This document shows, piece after piece, positions 1 through 7,711 of a DNA stretch of 64,000 nt (its first letter is position 1; each line of letters begins with the position of its first letter). Origin of the DNA: Streptomyces varsoviensis (lineage in GTDB: Bacteria > Actinomycetota > Actinomycetes > Streptomycetales > Streptomycetaceae); the NCBI RefSeq assembly GCF_000718635.1, contig NZ_JOBF01000003.1, positions 558,001-622,000 on the forward strand. The letters run 5' to 3'. The notes under the pieces are model-generated. The model had not been told where the DNA came from, did no database searches, and saw only the letters and a list, made by a program, of their open reading frames with translations. The position numbers and the translations under genes are program-made.

Positions 1-52
1 GTCATGACGGTTGCCTCCAGATAAGGACGGAATTGTTCTCTGTACTAACACG

Positions 53-103
53 CCGAGGGCGGACCCGCTTCCCCGTCGCCGGGAAAGCCTGGTCCGCCCT
101 CGG
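53..103 (-). terminator. Long hairpin downstream of rpmA
   Basis: Perfect 13-bp inverted repeat (53-65 with 91-103, CCGAGGGCGGACC and its complement) enclosing a GC-rich loop that can itself pair further. It lies about 30 bp past the rpmA stop in the direction of transcription and is followed by no clear U-run, typical for Streptomyces. It could end the rplU-rpmA transcript or attenuate read-through into the gene beyond the left edge, which in Streptomyces is usually obg. Confidence 0.6.
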
Positions 104-132
104 AAAAAGGTGCTGGGTCGTGCCGAAGCTGA

Positions 133-390
133 TTACTCAGCGATCGGGACGATGTTCACTACCTTGCGGCCACGGTGCGTGCCGAACTGCACCGCACCGG
201 CGGCCAGCGCGAACAGGGTGTCGTCGCCGCCGCGACCGACGCCCGAGCCCGGGTGGAAGTGGGTGCCGCGCTGGCGGACCAGGATCTCGCCGGCGTTGAC
301 GGCCTGGCCGCCGAAGCGCTTGACGCCGAGCCGCTGGGCGTTGGAGTCGCGACCGTTCCGAGTGGACGATGCGCCCTTCTTGTGTGCCAT
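133..390 (-). CDS. rpmA: 50S ribosomal protein L27
   Basis: Structural protein of the large ribosomal subunit whose N-terminal tail reaches the peptidyl transferase centre. The 85-residue product starts [16 protein letters not shown], the canonical L27 N-terminus without the cleavable extension found in Firmicutes, followed by the [12 protein letters not shown] segment. The length is normal for the family. It lies 14 bp downstream of rplU on the same strand, the almost universal L21-L27 operon arrangement, and is followed by a strong hairpin. Confidence 0.98.
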   Translation of the reverse strand: MAHKKGASSTRNGRDSNAQRLGVKRFGGQAVNAGEILVRQRGTHFHPGSGVGRGGDDTLFALAAGAVQFGTHRGRKVVNIVPIAE

Positions 391-404
391 GTGTCCTCAG
401 TCCC

Positions 405-725
405 TTACTTCGCAGCCGCGTCGATGCCGGTGATCTTGATCGCCGTGTACTGCTGGCGGTGACCGATCCGCTTCCGGTAGCCGGTCTTGTTCTTGTACTT
501 CAGGATGTCGATCTTGGCACCCTTGTGGTGGTCCACGATCTCGGCCTGGACCTTGACGCCGGCCAGCACCCACGGGTCGCTGGTGACCGCGTCGCCGTCG
601 ACGACGAGCAGCGTCGAGAGCTCGACCGCGTCGCCAACCTTGCCGGTGGAAATCTTGTCGACCTCAAGGACGTCGCCGACAGCAACCTTGTGCTGCCGAC
701 CGCCGCTACGCACGATTGCGTACAC
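405..725 (-). CDS. rplU: 50S ribosomal protein L21
   Basis: Binds 23S rRNA in the large subunit. The 106-residue protein begins (V)[13 protein letters not shown] from a GTG codon and carries the family signature [15 protein letters not shown] near the C-terminus, the normal L21 length. A purine-rich GAGAGAGTGAGA lies about 5 bp upstream of the GTG and is the likely ribosome binding site. It is the first gene of the rplU-rpmA pair. The roughly 250 bp between it and rne contain the rne terminator and presumably the rplU promoter; a partly dyad-symmetric leader segment containing two ACGGTCCG copies lies at about 775-803. Confidence 0.98.
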   Translation of the reverse strand: MYAIVRSGGRQHKVAVGDVLEVDKISTGKVGDAVELSTLLVVDGDAVTSDPWVLAGVKVQAEIVDHHKGAKIDILKYKNKTGYRKRIGHRQQYTAIKITGIDAAAK

Positions 726-924
726 GCGGATCTCACTCTCTCGCTAGTAAACGGGACCTCTGATGCCAGCCGCTCACACGGTCCGCGAACGGTCCGTGAG
801 ATCCGAATGGACGAGCGGCCTCTCCCGGCGGGGCCGGAAGGGATGTGCTCAGGGGTTTGGCGCGTTGCACACGCCGACGGTCCAGAGTACGGGGCCCTTG
901 ACCATGGGGTCAAACCGGTCCCCC

Positions 925-974
925 GCGGCCGGCCCCGGCCCGTACGCCCTCGCGTACGAGCCGGGGCCGGCCGC
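925..974 (-). terminator. rne terminator hairpin
   Basis: 15-bp perfect arms (925-939 and 960-974), one mismatch, then a further 6-bp CGTACG/CGTACG stem and a 6-base loop (947-952). It begins 10 bp after the rne stop codon. No U-run follows, so it is a Streptomyces-style hairpin terminator separating rne from rplU. Confidence 0.75.
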
Positions 975-983
975 CTCGCCTGC

Positions 984-3900
984 TCAGTCCTCGGCGGAAG
1001 CCGAGACGGAGGACTGCGGCTGCTCCGCCGCCGCGGCCTTCTTGGCCGTCGTCTTCTTGGCGGCCGTCTTCTTCGCCGTCGCCGTCGCCGCCGTCTTCTT
1101 GGCCGCGGTCTTCTTGGCGGCCGTCTTCTTCGCGGGCGCCTTCTTGGCCGTGGTCTTCTTGACGGCGGTCTTCTTCGCCGTGGTGGCCTTCTTACGGGCC
1201 GTCTTCTTGGCCGGAGCCGCTTCCTCGGCGTCGGCATCGGCACCGGCAACGGCGTCGGCATCGGCGGCTACGGACGGCTCTTCGGCCGCCTCGGCGGGCG
1301 TCGCCTGTTCGGCGACCGGCTCGACCTGCTCGACCTGCTCGGCGGCCTTGGCCTCCGGCTCCTGCGCGGGGGCGCTGACCACGACCACCGCGGCGTCCTC
1401 GGCGCCCGTCGGCGGCCCCGCCGGGGCGGTCGCCTTGCGGGTCACCCGACGACGCGTACGTACCGGCTTCGGCTCGGCGGCGGGCTCGGCGTCCTGCGGG
1501 ACGACGGGCTCGGGGGCGGTCTCGGCGACGGGCGCGGCGGTGACCTCGGCGGCGGGCTCGGGCTCGCTCGCCGGGGCGGTCGCCTTGCGGCTCACCGGCT
1601 CGGCGACCGGCTCCGGCGCGGCCACGCTGGACACGGCCTCCGCCTCGGCCTCCGGCTTCGGCGGGCCCGCCGGGGCGGACACCTTGCGGGTCACCCGGCG
1701 ACGCCCACGGCCGCGGCCGCGCGACTCGGCGGCCGCCTGCGCCTCGGCCGGGCTGCCGAACCACTCGTCGTCCGCCTCGACGGCGGGCCGCAGCTCGGCC
1801 TCCGTCACCGCGACGGGCTCCAGCTCGGGCCGCGCCTGGGGCTCTGCCTCGGCCTCCTCCGCGGCCACGGCCGCCGGCTCGTCCGCGAGCGGCTGCTCGT
1901 GGTCGTGGGCGTGGTCGTGCTCGTGATCGCGCTCATGGTCGTGCTCGTGGTCGTGGTGCTGGGCGCCGCCCGCGGACTTGCCCTTCTTCTTGCCGCGCTT
2001 GCCGCCACCGCCACCGCCGCCACCGGCAGCGGTCGGCTGGTCCATGTGGACGATCACGCCGCGGCCGTTGCAGTGCACGCACGGCTCGGAGAAGGACTCC
2101 AGCAGCCCCTGCCCGACCCGCTTGCGGGTCATCTGGACCAGGCCCAGCGAGGTGACCTCGGCCACCTGGTGCTTGGTGCGGTCCCGGCCCAGGCACTCCA
2201 GGAGCCGCCGCAGCACGAGGTCGCGGTTGGATTCCAGCACCATGTCGATGAAGTCGATCACGATGATGCCGCCGAGGTCGCGCAGCCGGAGCTGGCGCAC
2301 GATCTCCTCGGCCGCCTCCAGGTTGTTCCTGGTGACCGTCTCCTCCAGGTTGCCGCCCTGGCCGGTGAACTTCCCGGTGTTGACGTCGACGACGACCATC
2401 GCCTCGGTCCGGTCGATGACGAGCGAGCCGCCGCTCGGCAGCCAGACCTTGCGGTCCAGCGCCTTCATGAGCTGCTCGTCGATCCGGTACGTGGCGAAGA
2501 CGTCGACGTCCGACGTCCACTTCTGCAGCCGGTCGGCGAGGTCGGGCGCGACGTGCGAGACGTATCCGTGGATCGTCTCCCAGGCGTCGGCGCCGCTCAC
2601 GATGACCTTGGAGAAGTCCTCGTTGAAGATGTCGCGGACGACGCGGACGGTCATGTCCGGCTCGCCGTAGAGCAGGGACGGCGCGTTGGAGCCGCCGCTC
2701 TTCGCCTTCTTCTGGATCTCCTCCCACTGCGCCTGGAGGCGCTCCACGTCCCGGCGCAGCTCGTCCTCGCTCGCGCCCTCGGCGGCCGTACGGACGATGA
2801 CGCCCGCGTCCTCGGGGACGATCTTCTTGAGGATCTGCTTCAGCCGCGACCGCTCGGTGTCGGGGAGCTTGCGGCTGATGCCGGTCATCGAGCCCTCGGG
2901 CACGTACACGAGGTAGCGGCCCGGCAGCGAGACCTGGCTGGTCAGCCGGGCGCCCTTGTGGCCGATCGGGTCCTTGGTGACCTGCACCAGCACGGACTGG
3001 CCGGACTTCAGGGCGGTCTCGATGCGCCGGGGGCCGTTGGCCATGCCCAGCGCCTCGAAGTTGACCTCACCGGCGTACAGGACGGCGTTGCGGCCCTTGC
3101 CGATGTCGACGAAGGCGGCCTCCATGGACGGCAGCACGTTCTGGACCTTGCCCAGGTAGACGTTGCCGACGTAGCTGGTGGCCTGCTCCTTGTTGACGAA
3201 GTGCTCGACGAGGACGTTGTCCTCCAGCACGCCGATCTGGGTGCGCTCACCGCTCTGGCGCACCACCATCACGCGCTCGACGGCCTCGCGGCGGGCCAGG
3301 AACTCGGCCTCCGTGATGATCGGCACCCGGCGGCGGCCCTGCTCGCGGCCCTCGCGGCGGCGCTGCTTCTTGGCCTCCATACGGGTCGAGCCCTTGATGG
3401 ACTGGACCTCGTCGAAGCCGGTGCCGGGCTCGCGCTCGGCCTCCTTCTTGCGGGGCTCGCGAACCTTGACGACCGTACGCTCCGGGTCGTCGCCACCGGC
3501 CTCGGCGGCGTCCTGGCCGTCGCCGCTGCGGCGCCGGCGACGGCGGCGCCGGCGGCTGCTCGCCGAACCCGAGCCACCCTGCTCGGCGTCGTCGTCGGCG
3601 GAGTCGGACTCCTCGTCGGCGGCTTCGGCGTCCCGGCCGGCCTGCGGCTCGGCGTCGGGCTGCTCGCCCTCCTGCTCCTGCTCCTGCTCGTCGTCGGAGT
3701 CCGCGGCCTCACCGCGGCGACGGCGCCGGCCGCCACGGCGACGGCGGCGCGAGGGGCGGTCGCCCGACTCGTCGTCGCCCTGCACGGCGTCCTCAGACTC
3801 GTCGGCCTGCTCCGCGTCGGCGTCGGCGTCCTCCTCCGCGGGGGCGGCGGCTTGCTCGGGCTCGGCGGCCTCACCGCGCCGACGGCGGCGGCGCCGGCCG

Positions 3901-5006
3901 CCCGCGGCGGGCTGGCGCTGCTCGGCCGGGGCCTCGTCCGCGGCCTCGGCCTCGGCCTCCTCCTGCTCCGCCTCCAAGGCGGCGGCGACCGCCGCGGTCT
4001 CCGGCGTCTGGAACATCGGCTCGGTGAACACCGGCGCCTGGAAGACGGCCGAGGGCGCCCGGACGGCGCGGCGACGGCCGCGGCCGGAGCCGGAGCCCGC
4101 GGACGCCTCTTCGTCGGCCTTCTCGGCGGCCGGCTCCGCGCTCGCGGCGGTCTCGGCGGTCCCGGTGCCCTCGTCACGGGATTCCGGCGCGCTCACGGAA
4201 CGGGACGCGCGGCGGCGCGTACGGGCGGGCTTCGCGCTCTCGGCGGCCGGGGCTTCGGGCGCCGGGGCGACGGCCGCTTCGCCGTCTTCGGCCTCTTCAC
4301 CAGCTTCGGCAGCTTCGGCAGCGGCCTCTTCGGCAGAGGTCTCAGCGGGCTCGGCGGGTTCAACGGGCTCCGCGACGGGGGCGGCGGCCTTGCGGGTGGC
4401 GCGGCGCCGCGTACGAGCGGGCTTCGGCTCCTCGGCCTTGGGCTCCTCGACGGGCGCCTCGGCGACGGCCTCCGCCGCCGAGTCCTCCGTCAGGTCTTCC
4501 GCCGGTGCGTCGCTCGCCGGAACAGCATCCGTCTGGGCGTCGGCCGTCTGGGGCGCGCCTTCGGGAGCGGTCGCCTTGCGGGTGGCGCGGCGGCGCGTAC
4601 GAGCGGGCTTGGGCTCTTCGACGGGGGCCTCGACGGGCGCATCGACCGGCTCGGCGGCCGGTGCCGGGGCGGCCCCCTCGGATACGGCCGCGGCCTCGGC
4701 GCCCGTACCCGTACGGGGCGAGCCCGCCGGGGCGGTCGCCTTGCGGGTGGCACGGCGGCGCGGGCGCGCGGGGGCGGCGTCGGCGAGCTCCGGGGCGTCC
4801 TCGGCGGCCGGCTGCGCGGCTGCCGCGGCGGTGGTGCCGGACGAGGCGGTGACGTCACCCGTGTCCGCGGCCGGCGGTCCCGCCGGCCGGGAGGCCGCGC
4901 GGCGCCGACGGCGCGGCGGCAGGGTGTCGCTGGGGGTGTCTTCTGTGGTGTTGTCCCCGGCGGCGCTGTAGCGCGCCGCCTCATTGGGTTCGATCGGCTC
5001 GAACAT
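984..5006 (-). CDS. rne: Ribonuclease E/G family endoribonuclease (RNase ES type)
   Basis: Single-strand-specific endoribonuclease for mRNA decay and rRNA/tRNA processing. At 1340 residues it has a central catalytic core flanked by disordered arms, the layout known for Streptomyces RNase ES. Core: S1-like segment near residue 600 (VGNVYLGKVQNVLPSMEAAF), DNase I-like segment with the metal-binding aspartates in MVVVDVNTGKFTG (about 874) and IIVIDFIDM (about 917), and the zinc-link CVHC at about 975. The N-terminal arm has four copies of a basic motif like TRRRATRKATAP plus a divergent fifth; the C-terminal arm has three more, an alternating His/Asp/Glu tract (about 1016-1039) and a lysine/alanine AAKKT tail like histone H1. 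Start ATG at 5006 follows GGGAGAA by about 9 bp; the frame stays open upstream but that start is unsupported. Confidence 0.97.
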   Translation of the reverse strand: MFEPIEPNEAARYSAAGDNTTEDTPSDTLPPRRRRRAASRPAGPPAADTGDVTASSGTTAAAAAQPAAEDAPELADAAPARPRRRATRKATAPAGSPRTGTGAEAAAVSEGAAPAPAAEPVDAPVEAPVEEPKPARTRRRATRKATAPEGAPQTADAQTDAVPASDAPAEDLTEDSAAEAVAEAPVEEPKAEEPKPARTRRRATRKAAAPVAEPVEPAEPAETSAEEAAAEAAEAGEEAEDGEAAVAPAPEAPAAESAKPARTRRRASRSVSAPESRDEGTGTAETAASAEPAAEKADEEASAGSGSGRGRRRAVRAPSAVFQAPVFTEPMFQTPETAAVAAALEAEQEEAEAEAADEAPAEQRQPAAGGRRRRRRRGEAAEPEQAAAPAEEDADADAEQADESEDAVQGDDESGDRPSRRRRRGGRRRRRGEAADSDDEQEQEQEGEQPDAEPQAGRDAEAADEESDSADDDAEQGGSGSASSRRRRRRRRRSGDGQDAAEAGGDDPERTVVKVREPRKKEAEREPGTGFDEVQSIKGSTRMEAKKQRRREGREQGRRRVPIITEAEFLARREAVERVMVVRQSGERTQIGVLEDNVLVEHFVNKEQATSYVGNVYLGKVQNVLPSMEAAFVDIGKGRNAVLYAGEVNFEALGMANGPRRIETALKSGQSVLVQVTKDPIGHKGARLTSQVSLPGRYLVYVPEGSMTGISRKLPDTERSRLKQILKKIVPEDAGVIVRTAAEGASEDELRRDVERLQAQWEEIQKKAKSGGSNAPSLLYGEPDMTVRVVRDIFNEDFSKVIVSGADAWETIHGYVSHVAPDLADRLQKWTSDVDVFATYRIDEQLMKALDRKVWLPSGGSLVIDRTEAMVVVDVNTGKFTGQGGNLEETVTRNNLEAAEEIVRQLRLRDLGGIIVIDFIDMVLESNRDLVLRRLLECLGRDRTKHQVAEVTSLGLVQMTRKRVGQGLLESFSEPCVHCNGRGVIVHMDQPTAAGGGGGGGGKRGKKKGKSAGGAQHHDHEHDHERDHEHDHAHDHEQPLADEPAAVAAEEAEAEPQARPELEPVAVTEAELRPAVEADDEWFGSPAEAQAAAESRGRGRGRRRVTRKVSAPAGPPKPEAEAEAVSSVAAPEPVAEPVSRKATAPASEPEPAAEVTAAPVAETAPEPVVPQDAEPAAEPKPVRTRRRVTRKATAPAGPPTGAEDAAVVVVSAPAQEPEAKAAEQVEQVEPVAEQATPAEAAEEPSVAADADAVAGADADAEEAAPAKKTARKKATTAKKTAVKKTTAKKAPAKKTAAKKTAAKKTAATATAKKTAAKKTTAKKAAAAEQPQSSVSASAED

Positions 5007-5225
5007 GCGGGCGGTTCTCCCGTCACGCTCCCGGGCGCCGCGCCGGTGTCCGGTCCGCGGCCCGCGTGATGTGCGCGGTTCCGCCGCCGGGGCGCGGGCG
5101 CCGCACGGGAGCTGTCGTCTCGCTCGCCGGGTCCGAGTTGTCGGCACCGGCGAAAGTCTTCTGGTCAGTGCGCCTGCCGGACCCGGGTGGCTCCCTGGTG
5201 GATCGGCGGCGCGTCGACGGCCGCC

Positions 5226-6071
5226 CTACGCGGAACCTTCCCCGGCCTTCGGCGGGGAGTCCCCGGCCGTCGCCTTCGCGGCACTCAGCCCGGCGGCCGT
5301 GGGTGGAGCGGCCGTGGCAGCGTCGCGGTCGGGCGCGAGCGGGTCGGTCACCGTGCCGGTCTCCTCATCGAGCAGCCCCTGCGCCAGCCTGGTCACCGCT
5401 GCGGGGACCGGCGGCGCCAGGTCGGCCGTGGCGCGGAGACCGGACAGGACGTCGTCGGGTCGAACGGCAGGTGTCAAATGCCGAACAACCAGCCGCAGTA
5501 TCGCACAGGCAGTGAGGTCGGGCCTATCGACCGTGGCCGCGAGCGCTTCGAGGCGGACGACGGCGGCACGCGCGTCGAAGCTCCGCAACCCGTTTTTCGT
5601 ACGGCGCTCGACCTCCACGGTCTCCGCCGCCAGGAACGCCGCGACGGCCCGTTCGGCGTCCTCGGCCCGTACGCCGTCGAGCCGCAGCTCCCATACGGAC
5701 GCCTGCAGCCGGTCGGCGAAGGACGAGGTGTGCGCCTCCACCGCGTCGATGATGTCGAGCCCGGCGGGCATGGACTCGTCCAGCAGGACGCGGAGCTTCT
5801 CGGGGTCCCGCGCGGCGGTGAGCTGGATCTCCAGGTACTCGGCCTCGCTGCCCGTACCGGTGGGGGCCGCGTTCGCGTACGACACCTTGGGGTGCGGGGT
5901 GAAGCCCGCCGAGTACGCCATGGGCACCTCGGCGCGGCGCAGCGCGCGCTCGAAGGCGCGCTGGAAGTCACGGTGGCTGGTGAACCGGAGGCGGCCGCGC
6001 TTGGTGTAGCGCAGGCGGATGCGCTGCACCGCGGGTGCGGGCGGCGGGCCTTCGGGCTGTCGCTTGCCCAG
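5226..6071 (-). CDS. TIGR03936 family radical SAM-associated protein (DUF2344)
   Basis: Partner of the TIGR03960 radical SAM protein; the two are fused in some bacteria and encoded near rne/rplU in many actinobacteria. Function is unknown; a link to RNA or ribosome modification is only inferred from neighbourhood. Characteristic N-terminal residues are RIRLRYTKRGRLRFTSHRD and a downstream FTPHPKVSYANAAPTG segment; the tail is Ala/Pro-rich. I place the start at a CTG codon (6071-6069) because a near-consensus AAGGAG lies 8 bp upstream and the residues GKRQPEG after it look like the conserved family N-terminus. The first conventional start, GTG at 6029, has only a distant purine stretch. Separated from rne by 219 bp. 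Confidence 0.9.
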   Translation of the reverse strand: MGKRQPEGPPPAPAVQRIRLRYTKRGRLRFTSHRDFQRAFERALRRAEVPMAYSAGFTPHPKVSYANAAPTGTGSEAEYLEIQLTAARDPEKLRVLLDESMPAGLDIIDAVEAHTSSFADRLQASVWELRLDGVRAEDAERAVAAFLAAETVEVERRTKNGLRSFDARAAVVRLEALAATVDRPDLTACAILRLVVRHLTPAVRPDDVLSGLRATADLAPPVPAAVTRLAQGLLDEETGTVTDPLAPDRDAATAAPPTAAGLSAAKATAGDSPPKAGEGSA

Positions 6072-6415
6072 TGTTACTTCTCCTTGGTGCGGGGGCGCCA
6101 CTGGACGCCGCCCCAGCGTCGGCGGGGACCGTCCCGGATGGCGCAAGCGCCGTCCTGTCCGGATCGCCCCCGCGTGGACGGGGACAACAGTCGCGCCCGG
6201 ACGTTCCTCCCAGGGTACGTGCCCCACCCCACCCCGCCCCCCGTCGGCCCCCCGCCGCCGCCCCCGGAAAGATCAGTCGACACCCCCGGGCTCCGCGACC
6301 CACTGGGTCCTGAGCCCGGTGTGCTGGGCGATGGTCTCGAAGTCACTCGCCCCGGCACGCCCCTCGCCCATGGCAGAGTTCGCGCCCCCGAAACCCCACT
6401 CCGAGGAGCCCCCCC
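6072..6415. other. Intergenic region between divergent genes
   Basis: About 340 bp between the TIGR03936 gene (leftward) and the methyltransferase gene (rightward), so it should hold both promoters. It is C-rich on the plus strand with poly-C runs and one small palindrome (GGCGC-AA-GCGCC near 6141-6152). I see no convincing -10/-35 pair and no further gene. Confidence 0.5.
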
Positions 6416-7684
6416 GTGACGCCCCCCGATATCCGCCCCACCGCCCGCCCATGGGGCGCCGGCCGACTGGCGCCCTACCCGAGCACCGTGCGCCGCCCGC
6501 ACGCCACGGTCACCCACTCGGGCCCGGCGTCCGCGCGGCGCGCCCTTGTCACGCGGTTGGAGGAGGCCGGAGTTCTGGTGACGCCGGGGTGGCGGGCCGC
6601 TGTGGGAGGGGTGCCGCGGGAGCTGTTTCTGGAGCCGGGGGTGTTCCTGCCCGAGGGGGGCGGCCGGTGGCGGCCGGTGGTGGGCGGGGCGGCCGATCCG
6701 GAGGAATGGGTGCGGGTCGCCTATAGCGATGCGTCGCTGACCACGCAGCTCGACGGGCGGGTGACCGCCGACCAGGTGGACGGGGCCGTGACGGGCTCCC
6801 CCACGTCGTCGTCGACCACGCCCGTCACCGTGGTCGGGATGCTGGAGAGCCTGGAGGTGTCGGAGGGGCATCAGGTGCTGGAGATCGGGACGGGCACCGG
6901 GTACTCGGCGGGGCTGATGTGTCACCGGCTCGGGGTCGACCATGTGACGACCGTCGAAGTCGATCCGGCGGTGTGGGCCCGCGCGGACGCCGCCTTGGAG
7001 GCGGCCGGGTTCTCGACGTGGACCGTGTGCGGGGACGGGCTCCTCGGCCATCCGCGCCGCGCCCCGTACGACCGGACGATCGCTACCTGCGCCGTCCGCC
7101 GCATCCCGTACGCCTGGATCAGGCAGACGCGGCCGGGCGGCCTCGTCCTGGCGACCGTCGGCGGGGACTGGCAGTACGGGACCGGGCTCGCGAAGGTCAC
7201 CGTGGGCGAGGACGGCAGCGCCGAGGGGAGGATCGTCGGCCGGTCCTCGTTCATGCAGGCCCGGTCCCAGGTCCCGGCGCCGGTGGCCGGCGACCTCTCG
7301 GCGCGTACGGCCTACGCCGACAGCGAGCGGGCGGCCGAGGTGCCGCCCGTACTGCTGGAGGAGTGGATGCCCGCCTTCCTCGCCCAGCTCGCCGCGCCCG
7401 GGGCCCAGTTCGTACGGGCCACGGCGCGGGACGGCTCCCGGCTGCTCCACCTCTTCGATCCGGAGCGCGAGTCGTTCGCCGCGTTCGCCCCGGACGGGGA
7501 CGGCTGGACCGTTCGGCAAGGCGGCCCCGTCGCTCTGTGGGACGGCATCGAGCGGGCGCTCACCGCGTGGCGGGACGCGGGGAGCCCCGACATCACCGCC
7601 GTACGGCTCCGCGTCACCGCCCGGTCCCACACCTACTGGATCGACGGCAGCCCGGCACTGCGATGGGAGCACCGCCTTGCCTGA
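6416..7684 (+). CDS. PIMT-like SAM-dependent methyltransferase
   Basis: 422-residue protein with a class I methyltransferase fold of the protein-L-isoaspartate O-methyltransferase type. Motif I is VLEIGTGTGYSAGL, about 155-168, preceded by the PIMT-like stretch TTPVTVVGMLESL and followed by VEVDP as the acidic ribose-binding residue. The region after about residue 260 is longer than in housekeeping PIMT and resembles the accessory domain of methyltransferases from actinobacterial ATP-grasp peptide-maturation or FxLD systems, but no ATP-grasp gene or precursor peptide lies nearby, so substrate is unknown. GTG start with CGAGGAG about 8 bp upstream. It lies antiparallel between two radical SAM genes that are usually adjacent. 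Its stop codon sits inside a 13-bp tandem repeat (7681-7706). Confidence 0.85.
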   Translation: MTPPDIRPTARPWGAGRLAPYPSTVRRPHATVTHSGPASARRALVTRLEEAGVLVTPGWRAAVGGVPRELFLEPGVFLPEGGGRWRPVVGGAADPEEWVRVAYSDASLTTQLDGRVTADQVDGAVTGSPTSSSTTPVTVVGMLESLEVSEGHQVLEIGTGTGYSAGLMCHRLGVDHVTTVEVDPAVWARADAALEAAGFSTWTVCGDGLLGHPRRAPYDRTIATCAVRRIPYAWIRQTRPGGLVLATVGGDWQYGTGLAKVTVGEDGSAEGRIVGRSSFMQARSQVPAPVAGDLSARTAYADSERAAEVPPVLLEEWMPAFLAQLAAPGAQFVRATARDGSRLLHLFDPERESFAAFAPDGDGWTVRQGGPVALWDGIERALTAWRDAGSPDITAVRLRVTARSHTYWIDGSPALRWEHRLA

Positions 7685-7706
7685 GCTGCTCCCCTGAGCT
7701 GCTCCC
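7681..7706. repeat. 13-bp tandem duplication spanning a stop codon
   Basis: Two exact copies of CTGAGCTGCTCCC (7681-7693, 7694-7706) followed by a partial third (CCGAGCT). The first copy contains the methyltransferase TGA stop and the series ends next to the stop of the convergent radical SAM gene. Confidence 0.85.
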
Positions 7707-7711
7707 CCGAG

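Noticed and set aside
369..5069. A 1566-codon open frame on the plus strand opposite rne
   Set aside because: It is antisense to a clear RNase E, its translation is low-complexity Gly/Leu/Arg, and such frames are expected opposite GC-rich Streptomyces genes because stop codons are rare.
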